Assembly: GCA_900078775.1 (NCBI GenBank)
Contig: LT549889.1
Span: forward strand, 3,286,001 to 3,350,000
DNA from: Mycolicibacterium aurum
GTDB taxonomy: Bacteria; Actinomycetota; Actinomycetes; Mycobacteriales; Mycobacteriaceae
Reading direction: 5' to 3'
Length of the DNA: 64,000 nucleotides
Shown here: piece after piece, positions 21,045 to 29,868 of the stretch
Layout of the letters: every line of letters starts with the position of its first letter
How positions within the stretch are numbered: the stretch's first letter is position 1
Made by a program: the position numbers and the translations under genes
The notes under the pieces: generated by a model
The model's input: only the letters and a program-made list of their open reading frames with translations
What the model was told of the DNA's origin: nothing
Database searches by the model: none

Positions 21045-23225
21045 ATGGCTGCGGAGACCGTGCACACGTTCTGCCGGTACTGCCTGGCCTCATGCGGTGT
21101 GGAGGTCACCGTCGCCGACAACCGGGTCCGCAAGATCGCCACCGATAAGCTCAACCCGCACAGCCGGTATGACTTCTGCGCCAAGGGCCGCACCGCCGCG
21201 GAGGTGATCGAGCATCCGCGCCGCATCCTGGCCCCGATGCGCCGGGTCGGTGACGGGTACGTACCGGCCGAGTGGTCGGAGGCGTTGCGTGACATCGCCG
21301 ACCGGATGAACCGGCTGATCGAATCGGACGGCCCGGAGGCCGTCGGCGCCTACTACGGCAACCCGGCGGGCTACTCGTCGTCGAACCTGATCTTCATGAA
21401 CGGCTGGCTGGATGCGGTGGGCACGCACAACCGTTACGCGGTCGGCTCGGTGGACCAGAACGCGGTGCACGTGGTCGCCGAAGCGATGTACGGGTCGCCA
21501 TTGCTGGTGCCGGTCTCCGATATCGACGAGTGCGACTTCTTCCTGCTGGTCGGCGCGAATCCTGCGGTGAGCGCCTGGAATTGGCTGGAGTCCGCCCCGG
21601 GCGGGTGGCACCGGGCACTGCAGCGGCAACGCGACGGGGCCCGGATCGTGGTGGTGGACCCGGTACGGACCGAGTCCGCGGACAAGGCCGACGTCCATCT
21701 CGCGGTGCGCCCGGGCCAGGACTGGGCGCTGCTGCTGGCGATGGTGAAGGTGATCCTGGAGGCCGGCCTGCAGCACCGCGACTGCACCGAGCTGGCCATC
21801 GGTGCCGCCGAACTGCGCACCCTGGCGGCCGCCGCCGACCTCGACGACCTGGCCGCCCGCTGCGATATCCCCCGCGACCGGATCGAGTGCCTGGCAAGGG
21901 ATTTTGCGACCGCCCGGACCGGCATGGTGATCACCCGGACCGGGGTGTCCCTGCACGAGTCGGGCACCGTCGGCGAATGGCTGGGTCAGGTGCTCAACGT
22001 GATCACCGGGCGGATGGACCGCCCCGGCGGGCGGCGTCTGGAGCCCGGGTACGTCGACACGCTGCGCCTGGCCGGTCTGGCGCAGACCGCGCCGCACCGC
22101 AGCCGGGTCGCGGGACGGCCGATGGTGGCCGGTGCGCATGCGCTGACCGAACTGCCCGACGAGATCACCACCGAGGGGTCGGGCCGGCTGCGGGCGCTGG
22201 TGATCAACTCGGGCAACCCGGTGGTCTCCGGGCCCGACGGTGCCCGCCTGGATGCAGCGCTGCAGCAGCTGGATCTGTTGGTGGCCATCGACTTCGTGCA
22301 GCGGGAGAGTCACCGGCACGCGGATTGGCTACTGCCGGCGGTGCACTGGCTGGAGCGTGACGATCTACTGGCCTTCACCAGCGGTATGCACGACGAGCCG
22401 TTCGTGCAGTTCGGCGCCCGCGCCGTCGACCCACCCGTGCAGGCCCGCGAGGAGTGGCGGATCTTCGTCGATCTCGCATTGGCGATGGACCGCCCGCTGT
22501 TCGGGGCCCGCGGGGTGAACGGGTTCATCACCGCCAGCCGGCGGATCGCGGCATGGTCAGGCCGGCCCGGACTGGCGTTCGGTCCCCGCTGGATCGACCG
22601 GCTGATGATCGCGACCTCCCGGAAGGTCAACGGGCGCAGGTTGAAATGGCGGGATCTGCGGGACAATCCGCACGGCCTGCTGCTCGGACCGCGGGAGTTC
22701 GGTCACTTCCGTGACGCCCTGCGCACCCCGGGCAAGTTGGTGCGCCTCGCCCCACCGGAGTTCCTGGCTCGCACCCGCGAGCTGCTGGCCGCACCAGCCG
22801 CCGACCCCGGTGCGGAATTCCCGCTCCTGCTGGGCAATCGGCGCACCCGGCACGCGATGAACTCCTGGCTCAACGAGCTGCCCGGGCTGCACCCGTCGGG
22901 CAAGGGCAATGTGGTGTTCCTGCATCCCGAGGACGCCTCCGCGCTGGGCGTCGAGGATGGTGACCGGGTCCGGGTGAGCTCGGCAACGGGTTCGGTCGAG
23001 GTCGCCGCGGCGTTGTCGGACCGGCCCCGGCGCGGGCTGGTGATCCTGGAACACGGCTGGGGTTCACGGGTTTTCGATCCGCGCGGTGGCGGGCAGCCGC
23101 AGGTCTATGGGGTCAATCGCAATCTGCTGGTCGGTGCCGCCGCACTGGATCCGTTATCGCAGACCTCGGCGCTGGGCGGTGCCCGCGTCCGTATCGAGCG
23201 ACTCGGGCGCGCTCACGTTCGATGA
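21045..23225 (+). CDS. Molybdopterin oxidoreductase of the DMSO-reductase superfamily, stand-alone
   Basis: A 726-residue enzyme. The N-terminal [4Fe-4S] ligands are Cys10, Cys13, Cys17 and Cys45, followed by the bis-MGD domains and a C-terminal molydopterin-dinucleotide-binding domain (LLLGNRRTRHAMNSWLNELP ... VEDGDRVRVSSATGSVEV). The region that carries the Mo ligand reads AVGSVDQN with Ser135, not an obvious Cys or Sec, so it is not a formate dehydrogenase of the classical type. No TAT signal, so it is cytoplasmic. No Fe-S or membrane subunit genes adjoin. Substrate unknown. A terminator-like hairpin overlaps its stop codon. Confidence 0.92.
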   Translation: MAAETVHTFCRYCLASCGVEVTVADNRVRKIATDKLNPHSRYDFCAKGRTAAEVIEHPRRILAPMRRVGDGYVPAEWSEALRDIADRMNRLIESDGPEAVGAYYGNPAGYSSSNLIFMNGWLDAVGTHNRYAVGSVDQNAVHVVAEAMYGSPLLVPVSDIDECDFFLLVGANPAVSAWNWLESAPGGWHRALQRQRDGARIVVVDPVRTESADKADVHLAVRPGQDWALLLAMVKVILEAGLQHRDCTELAIGAAELRTLAAAADLDDLAARCDIPRDRIECLARDFATARTGMVITRTGVSLHESGTVGEWLGQVLNVITGRMDRPGGRRLEPGYVDTLRLAGLAQTAPHRSRVAGRPMVAGAHALTELPDEITTEGSGRLRALVINSGNPVVSGPDGARLDAALQQLDLLVAIDFVQRESHRHADWLLPAVHWLERDDLLAFTSGMHDEPFVQFGARAVDPPVQAREEWRIFVDLALAMDRPLFGARGVNGFITASRRIAAWSGRPGLAFGPRWIDRLMIATSRKVNGRRLKWRDLRDNPHGLLLGPREFGHFRDALRTPGKLVRLAPPEFLARTRELLAAPAADPGAEFPLLLGNRRTRHAMNSWLNELPGLHPSGKGNVVFLHPEDASALGVEDGDRVRVSSATGSVEVAAALSDRPRRGLVILEHGWGSRVFDPRGGGQPQVYGVNRNLLVGAAALDPLSQTSALGGARVRIERLGRAHVR

Positions 23226-23242
23226 GCGAACGTGAGCGCGCC
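23206..23242. terminator. Perfect 16-bp stem-loop between convergent genes
   Basis: Arms at 23206-23221 and 23227-23242 are exact reverse complements with a 5-nt loop. The left arm is inside the oxidoreductase coding end and its TGA (23223-23225) lies in the loop. The hairpin reaches within 4 bp of the end of the opposing gene, so it can terminate both transcripts. No T-tract. Confidence 0.75.
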
Positions 23243-23246
23243 GAAT

Positions 23247-23777
23247 TCACTGGAGGTCGGGGCCGTCGGCGCGGACGTCGTCGACGGCGGTCATGGCCTC
23301 GCGCAGCCGGGCCAGCCAGTCCTCGGTGTGCCGGCCGACCAGCTTGACCGACCAGGCCAGCGCATCGGAGCGGGATCGGGCCACACCGGCGTCGACCAGG
23401 GTGTCGAGCACCTGGCGCTCGGGCTGTTTGAGCCGGGTCATCACCGGGACGGCGATGTGGGTGAACAGGGTGCGTTCGCCACCGGCCTGCACACCCCAGG
23501 ACACCTTGCGGCCGAACCTGTCCTGCGCTTCGTCGGCGATGCGCATCCGCTCGCCGCGGGTCTCCTCGCGGAACTTCGCGACCCGGCCGGAGGTCCGGGC
23601 CGCGCTCTCGGCTTCGGCGGCCTCGGGCAACTGCCCGATGACCGTGATCTCTTCGCGGTCGACCACGACGGTCGGATCGCCGGTGAACCAGGCGTCGGGC
23701 AGGCGCCCGGCGAACCAGTCGGTGATATCGGTGGCGGCGTCGTCGGTACCGCGCCGCCCGTGCTGATGGCGTTTCAT
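23247..23777 (-). CDS. Actinobacterial protein with a C-terminal ribbon-helix-helix-like segment
   Basis: A 176-residue cytosolic protein of unassigned function. The first half contains DITDWFAGRLPDAWF and a beta-rich section (TVVVDREEITVIGQLP). The second half has an Arg/Lys-rich helix (RVAKFREETRGERMRIADEAQ). It ends in a strand-helix-turn-helix arrangement (VPVMTRLKQPERQVLDTLVD, then AGVARSRSDALAWSVKLV) that resembles RHH DNA-binding domains. Three TGTAA repeats phased at 8 bp lie directly in front of the ATG at 23777, suggesting autoregulation. No Shine-Dalgarno site is visible. The DNA-binding role is inferred. Confidence 0.75.
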   Translation of the reverse strand: MKRHQHGRRGTDDAATDITDWFAGRLPDAWFTGDPTVVVDREEITVIGQLPEAAEAESAARTSGRVAKFREETRGERMRIADEAQDRFGRKVSWGVQAGGERTLFTHIAVPVMTRLKQPERQVLDTLVDAGVARSRSDALAWSVKLVGRHTEDWLARLREAMTAVDDVRADGPDLQ

Positions 23778-23800
23778 GATTACATGATTACACCGTTACA
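23778..23800 (-). promoter_or_regulatory. Three 8-bp-phased TGTAA direct repeats (possible operator)
   Basis: On the plus strand TTACA occurs at 23780-23784, 23788-23792 and 23796-23800, exactly one unit every 8 bp; on the coding strand these are TGTAA repeats ending 2 nt before the ATG at 23777. In this GC-rich genome such an AT-rich phased array stands out. It could be an operator for the RHH-like protein and overlap its promoter. Confidence 0.55.
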
Positions 23801-23844
23801 GAGACGTGCGGGCGCGTTCGCGCCCAGCGCAACCGACACCCCGC

Positions 23845-24048
23845 CTACTTCTTGCGGAGCAGTACCAGTCCACCGCCCAGCACCAGGGCCACCAGCAGCA
23901 GTCCCGCCCAGCCGGGGCCGGCCAGCCACCACACCGCGGCGAGGGCGATGATCCCGGGCGAAGCCAGGAACAACACCATGCCCGGATGTTGTTTGACCAC
24001 GTCAAGCGCGCTCCTGGCCCGCACGCGGTCGATTTCGTCACCTGCCAT
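23845..24048 (-). CDS. Small two-helix membrane protein
   Basis: Sixty-seven residues: a charged N-terminal helix (DEIDRVRARSALDVVKQH), a first hydrophobic helix (GMVLFLASPGIIALAAVWWLA), a short Gly-Pro turn, a second helix (AGLLLVALVLGGGLVLL) and a basic end RKK, which anchors the C-terminus in the cytosol. No known domain. The ordered hydrophobic/charged pattern supports a real gene. It is divergent from the AIM24-family gene, 68 bp away. Confidence 0.65.
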   Translation of the reverse strand: MAGDEIDRVRARSALDVVKQHPGMVLFLASPGIIALAAVWWLAGPGWAGLLLVALVLGGGLVLLRKK

Positions 24049-24116
24049 GAAGCCCAGGATGCCAGCCTATGGTGGTGCTGTACGGGATGAATCGACGCCG
24101 AAGTTGAGGAGCGCAC

Positions 24117-24968
24117 GTGAGTGGCCAATGGTTGCGGGATCCCGAGGGGCGCTACGAGTACCGCTGGCACGACGGCCAGAACTGGACCGATCAGGTGTCC
24201 CATCAGGGCCAGACCGGCCGCGCCCCGCTGGGCGGCCCGCCCGCCGGCGGACCCCCGCCGGAGCCTCACCCGGGCCCGCCCCAGCCGGTCGGTGACGGAT
24301 TCGCAGGCATCACCGGCGATCTCATCGACGGCCGGTTCAGCGAGAAGGAATCCGTGGCGATCGCCAATCAGAACGAGAAGATGCTGCGGGTCCGCCTCGG
24401 CGAACCGTTCATGGCGCGGCAGGGCTCGATGGTGGCCTATCAGGGCAATGTGGACTTCGGCTTCGAGGGCGGCGGCGCGGGCCGGTTCCTGAAGAAGGCG
24501 CTGACCGGTGAGGGGTTGCCGCTGATGCGCTGCCAGGGCCAGGGCGACGTGTTCCTCGCCGATCGGGCCAATTACGTGCATCTGCTGCGACTGACCGATT
24601 CCGGGCTGTCCATCAGCGGCAAGAACGTGCTGGCGTTCTCGTCCAGCCTGGACTGGAACATCGAGCGGGTCCGGGGCGGCAGCATCGCCACCGGTGGCCT
24701 GTTCAACACCACGCTGCGCGGCAGCGGCTGGGTGGCGCTGACCACCGACGGGCCGCCGGTGGTGCTCAACGCCGCGGAGGCGCCGACCTACGCCGACACC
24801 AATGCGGTGGTGGCGTGGTCGGCGAACCTACAGACCCAGCTCAAGACCAGCTTCAAGGCCGGCGCCCTGATCGGGCGCGGGTCCGGCGAGGCGCTGCAGG
24901 TCGCCTTCCACGGTCACGGCTTCGTGATCGTGCAGCCCTCCGAAGGCGTCACGGTTCCGGCCCAGTAG
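24117..24968 (+). CDS. AIM24-family protein with N-terminal DUF2510-like segment
   Basis: A 283-residue protein. The N-terminal DUF2510-like signature (WLRDPEGRYEYRWHDGQNWTDQV) is a short actinobacterial module often found on membrane-associated proteins. A Pro/Gly-rich linker (about residues 38-58) follows, then an AIM24-type double beta-barrel domain (MLRVRLGEPFMARQGSMVAY ... GSGEALQVAFHGHGFVIVQ). Its function in bacteria is unknown; yeast Aim24 organises mitochondrial membrane complexes. The GTG at 24117 is supported by GAGGAG at 24106-24111. The stop lies 3 bp from the convergent DUF305 gene. Confidence 0.88.
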   Translation: MSGQWLRDPEGRYEYRWHDGQNWTDQVSHQGQTGRAPLGGPPAGGPPPEPHPGPPQPVGDGFAGITGDLIDGRFSEKESVAIANQNEKMLRVRLGEPFMARQGSMVAYQGNVDFGFEGGGAGRFLKKALTGEGLPLMRCQGQGDVFLADRANYVHLLRLTDSGLSISGKNVLAFSSSLDWNIERVRGGSIATGGLFNTTLRGSGWVALTTDGPPVVLNAAEAPTYADTNAVVAWSANLQTQLKTSFKAGALIGRGSGEALQVAFHGHGFVIVQPSEGVTVPAQ

Positions 24969-24971
24969 CCG

Positions 24972-25673
24972 CTAGAGCGACCCCAGGATCTGCTTCATCT
25001 CGTCGATCTCGCGCTGCTGGCTGTCGACGATCGCGCGGGCCATGGCGATCGCGGGTTCGTGCTGACCACCGTCGATCTCGTCCTGCGCCATGGTGATCGC
25101 GCCCTCATGGTGACCGATCATCTGGGTCAGGAACAGCTTGGCGGCCTCCGGGCCCGACGCCGCCCGCAGCTTCTCGATGTCGGCGGGGGCGACCATGCCT
25201 TCCATCGAGCCGCCCTCCATCGAGCCGCCCTCCATCGAGCCGCCCTCCATCGAGCCGTGGTCCATATCGGGCATGGGCGGGTTGCCCCAGCTGGTCAGCC
25301 AGCTTTGCATCTGCTCGATCTCGGGGGCCTGGGCCGCCTTGATCTCTTCGGCGAGCTTGCGAACCCGCGGGTCGACGTCCTGTTTGAGCAGCAGGATGTC
25401 CGACATCTCCACGGCCTGACGGTGGTGCGGGATCATGTGCTGCGCGAACATGACGTCCGCGTCATTGTGGGTGCCCTCGTGGGCACCGCCATGGGCACCT
25501 TCGTGAGCACCGTCGACCGGGCCCGGGCTCGCTCCGGTGCCGCTGTGATGGCTGGTTCCGGGGTCGTGGTCGGCGTGTCCGTCGTCGCCGGTCTGGGTAG
25601 ACCGGTCGGAACAGCCCGCCGCGACCAGGGCGGCGATCGCCGCTGTCGCGACCATGAGGGCCGGCTTGCGCAT
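24972..25673 (-). CDS. DUF305 copper-associated lipoprotein
   Basis: A 233-residue lipoprotein. The signal peptide ends in VAAGC. A His/Asp-rich linker (HADHDPGTSHHSG, HEGAHGGAHEGTHN) precedes two DUF305 repeats, each with a Met-His-His core: FAQHMIPHHRQAVEM and FLTQMIGHHEGAITM. Between them lies a Met-rich stretch with four copies of SMEGG. DUF305 proteins occur with copper resistance genes and are thought to bind metal in the periplasm. The ATG at 25673 has GAGGAG upstream. It is divergent from copZ-copA, with the putative copper operator in the 63-bp intergenic space, so co-regulation is likely. Confidence 0.9.
   Translation of the reverse strand: MRKPALMVATAAIAALVAAGCSDRSTQTGDDGHADHDPGTSHHSGTGASPGPVDGAHEGAHGGAHEGTHNDADVMFAQHMIPHHRQAVEMSDILLLKQDVDPRVRKLAEEIKAAQAPEIEQMQSWLTSWGNPPMPDMDHGSMEGGSMEGGSMEGGSMEGMVAPADIEKLRAASGPEAAKLFLTQMIGHHEGAITMAQDEIDGGQHEPAIAMARAIVDSQQREIDEMKQILGSL
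25201..25260. repeat. Four tandem 15-bp units inside the DUF305 gene
   Basis: Units start at 25201, 25216, 25231 and 25246; the first three are identical and the last differs in its final 3 bases. They encode the Gly-Ser-Met-Glu-Gly repeats. Copy number could vary between strains. Confidence 0.9.
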
Positions 25674-25707
25674 TGTGTCTCTCCTCGCACCAGATGGACA
25701 TTTACCC

Positions 25708-25729
25708 ATACCCCCTACCGGTATAGCAT
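25708..25729 (+). promoter_or_regulatory. Putative copper-responsive operator and -10 box for copZ-copA
   Basis: ATACC at 25708-25712 and GGTAT at 25720-25724 form an inverted repeat around a C-rich centre, resembling CsoR/RicR-type operators (TACC/GGTA arms). TAGCAT at 25724-25729 fits a -10 box ending 7 nt before the copZ ATG. No csoR gene is present in the window, so the regulator would be encoded elsewhere. Confidence 0.5.
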
Positions 25730-25736
25730 GGGGAGC

Positions 25737-25946
25737 ATGAGCATCGTTCTCAAGGTCCAAGGTATGAGTTGCGGGCACTGCGTGTCGACGATCAGTGCCG
25801 CCGTCAGCCCGCTGGCCGGTGTCAGCGGGGTCGACGTCGACCTGGCCGCCGGGCAGGTCACGGTGGACGGCACCCCCGACGTCGCGGCCGTCACCGCGGT
25901 GATCGAAGACGCCGGTTATGACGTGAGTCCGGCCGTGTCGGCCTGA
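25737..25946 (+). CDS. CopZ-like copper chaperone (heavy-metal-associated domain)
   Basis: A 69-residue single HMA domain with the Cu(I)-binding motif GMSCGHC near the N-terminus and the beta-alpha-beta-beta-alpha-beta pattern ending in [11 protein letters not shown]. It carries Cu(I) to the ATPase encoded 29 bp downstream. The ATG at 25737 is preceded too closely by GGGGAG for a normal ribosome site; an in-frame ATG at 25728 adds three residues. Leaderless translation from 25737 fits the TAGCAT box. Confidence 0.92.
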   Translation: MSIVLKVQGMSCGHCVSTISAAVSPLAGVSGVDVDLAAGQVTVDGTPDVAAVTAVIEDAGYDVSPAVSA

Positions 25947-25975
25947 ACAAACGGCCCACCCAGGGAGGCAAACGC

Positions 25976-28231
25976 ATGAGTACCCTCACCCTTGATGTCG
26001 GTGGCATGACCTGTGCCTCCTGCGCCGCGCGTATCGAGAAGCGGCTCAACCGCATCGACGGCGTGCAGGCCAGCGTCAACTACGCCACCGAACAGGCCCG
26101 CGTCGACTTCCCCGACACCGTCTCCCCCGAGGAGTTGGTGGCCGCGGTGGAGGCCACCGGGTACACCGCCGCGCTGCCCGCCGAACCCGAGCTCCACATC
26201 GACGACCAACCCGACGACGAACCCGACGAATCCGCGCCCTGGCGCCAGCGCCTGCTGATCTCCACGGCGCTGGCCGTCCCGGTTGTGCTGCTGTCCATGA
26301 TCCCGGCCCTGCAGTTCGACAACTGGCAGTGGCTGGCGTTCACCCTGGCCTCCCCGGTGGTGGTGTGGGGCGCCTGGCCGTTCCACCGGGCGGCCTGGAC
26401 CAACCTGCGGCACGGCGCGGCGACCATGGACACCCTGATCTCGGTGGGTGTCATCGCCGCGTACGCGTGGTCGGTATGGGCGTTGTTCTTCACCCACGCC
26501 GGTATGCCCGGCATGAAGATGCCCTTCGAGCTGATCTCCACCAGCTCCGAGCCGCACCTCTATCTGGAGGTGGCCGCGGCCGTCACCACCTTCCTGCTGG
26601 CCGGCCGCTACTTCGAGTCCCGTGCCAAGCGGCAGTCCGGCGCGGCCCTGAAAGCGTTGCTGCACATGGGCGCCAAGGATGTCGCGGTGCTGCGCGGCGG
26701 GGCCGAGACACGAATCCCCGTCGGCCGGCTCGCCATCGGTGATGTCTTCGTGGTGCGCCCGGGCGAGAAGATCGCCACCGACGGCGTGGTCACCGCCGGC
26801 ACCTCGGCCGTCGACACCTCGATGCTCACCGGCGAACCGGTACCCGTGGAGGTCGGCGAGGGGGACACCGTGGTCGGTGCCACGGTCAACGTGGGCGGCC
26901 GACTCGAGGTGCGCGCCACCCACATCGGCGCCGACACCCAGCTGGCCCAGATGGCCCGGCTGGTCACCGAGGCGCAGAGCGGCAAGGCCGAGGTGCAGCG
27001 GCTCGCCGACCGGGTATCGGCGGTGTTCGTGCCCATCGTGATGGCGCTGTCGGTACTCACCCTGCTGGGCTGGCTGTTCTTCGGGAACGGCTCGGTCGCC
27101 GCGGCGTTCACCGCCGCCGTCGCCGTCCTGATCATCGCCTGCCCGTGCGCCCTCGGGCTGGCCACCCCGACCGCCCTGCTGGTCGGCACCGGCCGCGGTG
27201 CGCAGCTGGGCATCCTGATCAAGGGCCCGCAGGTGCTGGAGTCCACCCGGCGCATCGACACCGTCGTGCTGGACAAGACCGGCACGGTGACCACCGGGCG
27301 GATGTCGGTGGTCGATGTGCGCCCGGCGGACGGTGCATCCCTCGATGAGGTCCTCCGGTTGGTCGGTGCGCTGGAGCACGGCTCCGAGCATCCGATCGCC
27401 CGGGCGATCGCCGGATACGCCGCACAGCGCGCACCGTTGCCCGACGTCGAGGACTTCCGCAATCACGGCGGGCTGGGCGTGACCGGCGTGGTCGACGGGC
27501 ACGCGCTGGCCGCCGGACGGATCAGCTGGCTGCAGCAGGACTGGTCGCTGACCCCGCCCGCCGCGCTGCTCACCGCCGCCGACGAGGCCGCCGCCCGGGG
27601 ACACACCCCGATCTGGTTCGCCTCCGACGGCGCGATCCGCGCTGTCGTGGTGGTGGCCGACACCATCAAGGACACTGCACCCGAAGCGATCTCGGGCTTC
27701 CGCGCGCTCGGCCTGACGCCGGTGCTGCTGACCGGTGACAATCGCCGGGCCGCCGAGGCGGTGGCCGCCCAGCTCGGGATCGAGCGGGTGGTCGCCGATG
27801 TGCTGCCGGCCGGCAAGGTCGACGAGATCAAACGGCTGCAGGCCGACGGCCGGGTGGTCGCGATGGTCGGTGACGGTGTCAACGACGCCGCCGCGCTGGC
27901 CCAGGCCGATCTGGGGCTGGCCATGGGCACCGGCACCGATGTGGCCATCGAGGCCTCCGACCTGACCCTGGTGCGCGGTGACCTGCGGGCCGCTGTCGAC
28001 GCCATCCGGTTGTCCCGTGCCACGCTGGGCACCATCAAGGGAAACCTGTTCTGGGCGTTCGCCTACAACGTCGCGGCGCTGCCGTTGGCCGCGGCCGGAT
28101 TGCTCAACCCGCTGATCGCCGGGGCCGCGATGGCGTTCAGTTCGGTGTTCGTGGTGACGAACAGCCTTCGGCTGCGGCGGTTCTCGTCTACCGCGTCCGG
28201 CGGGCCCGGAACAGCTTCACCTCGTCCTTGA
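25976..28231 (+). CDS. Copper-exporting P1B-type ATPase
   Basis: A 751-residue inner-membrane pump. An N-terminal HMA domain has GGMTCASC (Cys13, Cys16). The TM metal site is CPC at residues 389-391, and TM7/TM8 contain YN and MAFSSVFVV, the P1B-1 Cu(I) signature. The actuator shows TGEP, the phosphorylation loop DKTGT has Asp433, SEHPIA provides the nucleotide-binding His-Pro, and GDGVNDA closes the hinge. GGGAGG lies 7 nt before the ATG. Its 3' end overlaps the convergent cyclase gene by 44 bp, and the C-terminal tail after the last helix ([15 protein letters not shown]) is encoded in that overlap. CopA/CtpV-type function. Confidence 0.95.
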   Translation: MSTLTLDVGGMTCASCAARIEKRLNRIDGVQASVNYATEQARVDFPDTVSPEELVAAVEATGYTAALPAEPELHIDDQPDDEPDESAPWRQRLLISTALAVPVVLLSMIPALQFDNWQWLAFTLASPVVVWGAWPFHRAAWTNLRHGAATMDTLISVGVIAAYAWSVWALFFTHAGMPGMKMPFELISTSSEPHLYLEVAAAVTTFLLAGRYFESRAKRQSGAALKALLHMGAKDVAVLRGGAETRIPVGRLAIGDVFVVRPGEKIATDGVVTAGTSAVDTSMLTGEPVPVEVGEGDTVVGATVNVGGRLEVRATHIGADTQLAQMARLVTEAQSGKAEVQRLADRVSAVFVPIVMALSVLTLLGWLFFGNGSVAAAFTAAVAVLIIACPCALGLATPTALLVGTGRGAQLGILIKGPQVLESTRRIDTVVLDKTGTVTTGRMSVVDVRPADGASLDEVLRLVGALEHGSEHPIARAIAGYAAQRAPLPDVEDFRNHGGLGVTGVVDGHALAAGRISWLQQDWSLTPPAALLTAADEAAARGHTPIWFASDGAIRAVVVVADTIKDTAPEAISGFRALGLTPVLLTGDNRRAAEAVAAQLGIERVVADVLPAGKVDEIKRLQADGRVVAMVGDGVNDAAALAQADLGLAMGTGTDVAIEASDLTLVRGDLRAAVDAIRLSRATLGTIKGNLFWAFAYNVAALPLAAAGLLNPLIAGAAMAFSSVFVVTNSLRLRRFSSTASGGPGTASPRP

Positions 28232-29303
28232 TCCCCTTGAGGCGTTTGGCGCCGGCGAAGGACCACTCGATGCCGGCATCCTCGCCGACCTCTTCGCGGA
28301 CCGTCTCGGTGACCAGCACCGCACCGGGGCGGGCCGCGCCGGTCACCCGGCTGGCCAGGTTGACCGGGCTGCCGAACCAGTCGCCGCCCCGGTTGACGGC
28401 CATCCCGGCGGCCAGACCCACCCGCAGCCGCGGGAAGTCCTCGTCCGCGGCGGCCGCGTCCAGCAGGGCCAGCGCCGCGTCCAGCAGCGGTTCGGCGTCC
28501 GGGCTGACCAGCATCACCGCATCGCCGATCGATTTGATGAACCGGACCGGCGGGGCCACCACCTCGTGGGTGAGTTCGACGAGGTGGTTGGCCAGGCCCT
28601 CCAGTTCCTCGGGCGGCACCGCCTCGCCCAGCCTGGTGAACCCCACCAGATCCGCGAACGCCACGCTGATCTGGCGGGCGCCCGGCAGCGGCAGCCCCTC
28701 GGCGCGCTCCCCCGCGGTGACCGCCTCGGTCTCCATGGTGCGCCTGAGTTCGAGGCGAAGCATGTCCTCGATCATCGGCCCGAGCAGTGGATTCACCCGG
28801 CGCAGAAGCGCTTCGGAGGAGGCCGCGATCTCCAGTTCGGTGACACCGGGGGCCATCACCGCCGACAGCGAGGTGAACCGCATCGCCTCGGCGGTCTTGG
28901 CCAGCCCGTCTGCCAGCGCGCGCACCACCATCACCAGGTTGTCCTCGTCGATGCCCATCTCGACGAATTGTTGTGCGTATCTGGCGATCTCACCGTCGAC
29001 CCGGAGGTGCGCGGGTTCGTCGGGATCGTCCACCCGGGGCTGGCCGAGGACACGCTGAATCCGCTGCAGCAGAGTCAGGTCGATACCGGTGCGCGCGCTG
29101 ATCTCGCGAGCCGAGACGTACTCACCGTCGTCGCCGAGGATGCGCCGTGACGCCAGCAGCACCGGTGCGTAGGACTCGCGGATCTGTTCGACGGTGACTC
29201 CGTGTTCCAACAGCCACGGGATGAGTTCGGCCCGCTCGGCCCGGGCCTGGCCCTCCAACCCGTCCAACAACCCGGATGACTCGATGTCGAAGTCCGCACC
29301 CAC
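28188..29303 (-). CDS. pH-sensing class III adenylate cyclase (Rv1264-like)
   Basis: A 371-residue cyclase making cAMP. The N-terminal autoinhibitory domain (about 1-200, with [14 protein letters not shown] and [15 protein letters not shown]) is characteristic of Rv1264 and confers pH sensing there. The catalytic domain keeps all canonical residues: metal Asp218 and Asp261, adenine-specifying Lys257 and Asp308, and transition-state Asn315 and Arg319. It is active as a homodimer. GTG start at 29303 follows a minus-strand TAGGTT box (29315-29310) by six bases. It lacks the C-terminal Gly/Asp tail of the M. tuberculosis protein (397 aa). Confidence 0.95.
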   Translation of the reverse strand: MGADFDIESSGLLDGLEGQARAERAELIPWLLEHGVTVEQIRESYAPVLLASRRILGDDGEYVSAREISARTGIDLTLLQRIQRVLGQPRVDDPDEPAHLRVDGEIARYAQQFVEMGIDEDNLVMVVRALADGLAKTAEAMRFTSLSAVMAPGVTELEIAASSEALLRRVNPLLGPMIEDMLRLELRRTMETEAVTAGERAEGLPLPGARQISVAFADLVGFTRLGEAVPPEELEGLANHLVELTHEVVAPPVRFIKSIGDAVMLVSPDAEPLLDAALALLDAAAADEDFPRLRVGLAAGMAVNRGGDWFGSPVNLASRVTGAARPGAVLVTETVREEVGEDAGIEWSFAGAKRLKGIKDEVKLFRARRTR

Positions 29304-29376
29304 CGGGCCAACCTATACCGGCGACCGGCATCATCGAAGTGTGATTCCGGAGGGCAGAAGCGAAGCGACCGGGGAA

Positions 29377-29868
29377 ATGGTGACGCTGTTGCGGGGGCTG
29401 CCGCCGATCACCGGGCCGGCCCCGCGCACCCTGATCCTGGGCAATATGCCCAGCGTGCTGTCTCTGGCCGCGCAGCAGTACTACGGCAATCCGCGCAACG
29501 CGTTCTGGCGGATTCTCGGCGACATCCTGGGATTCGACCCGCAGGCCCCCTACCCGGACCGGGTGGACACGCTGATCGCGCACGACCTCGCGGTCTGGGA
29601 TGTGCTGGCGGCCTGCCGCCGGGCCGGCAGCCTGGACTCGGCGGTGGAACGGAACAGCATGGTGGGAAACGATTTCCGCACCTTCCTGACCGAGCGCCCA
29701 CAGATCGAGCGGGTGGTGTTCAACGGTGCCGCCGCCGAGGCCAACTACCGGCGACTCGTCCGGAACGCACCGGCGATCACCAGCGTCCGGCTGCCGTCGA
29801 CCAGCCCGGCACAGACCATGGCGTACGCGGAGAAGCTCGCCCGTTGGCGAGAAGCGCTCAGCGGTTAG
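29377..29868 (+). CDS. DNA-deoxyinosine (hypoxanthine) glycosylase, UDG superfamily family 6-like
   Basis: A 163-residue base-excision repair enzyme. The core begins RGLPPITGPAPRTLILGNMPS, matching the HDG-type motif 1 (LILGxMPS). It continues with YYGNPRNAFWRILGDILGF and motif 2 near LPSTSPA. This family removes hypoxanthine or related deaminated bases; substrate range cannot be read from sequence. ATG at 29377 has GGGGAA upstream; a GTG at 29341 would add 12 residues. It is divergent from the cyclase gene and convergent with the L7/L12-like small gene (ends overlap by 4 bp). Confidence 0.85.
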   Translation: MVTLLRGLPPITGPAPRTLILGNMPSVLSLAAQQYYGNPRNAFWRILGDILGFDPQAPYPDRVDTLIAHDLAVWDVLAACRRAGSLDSAVERNSMVGNDFRTFLTERPQIERVVFNGAAAEANYRRLVRNAPAITSVRLPSTSPAQTMAYAEKLARWREALSG

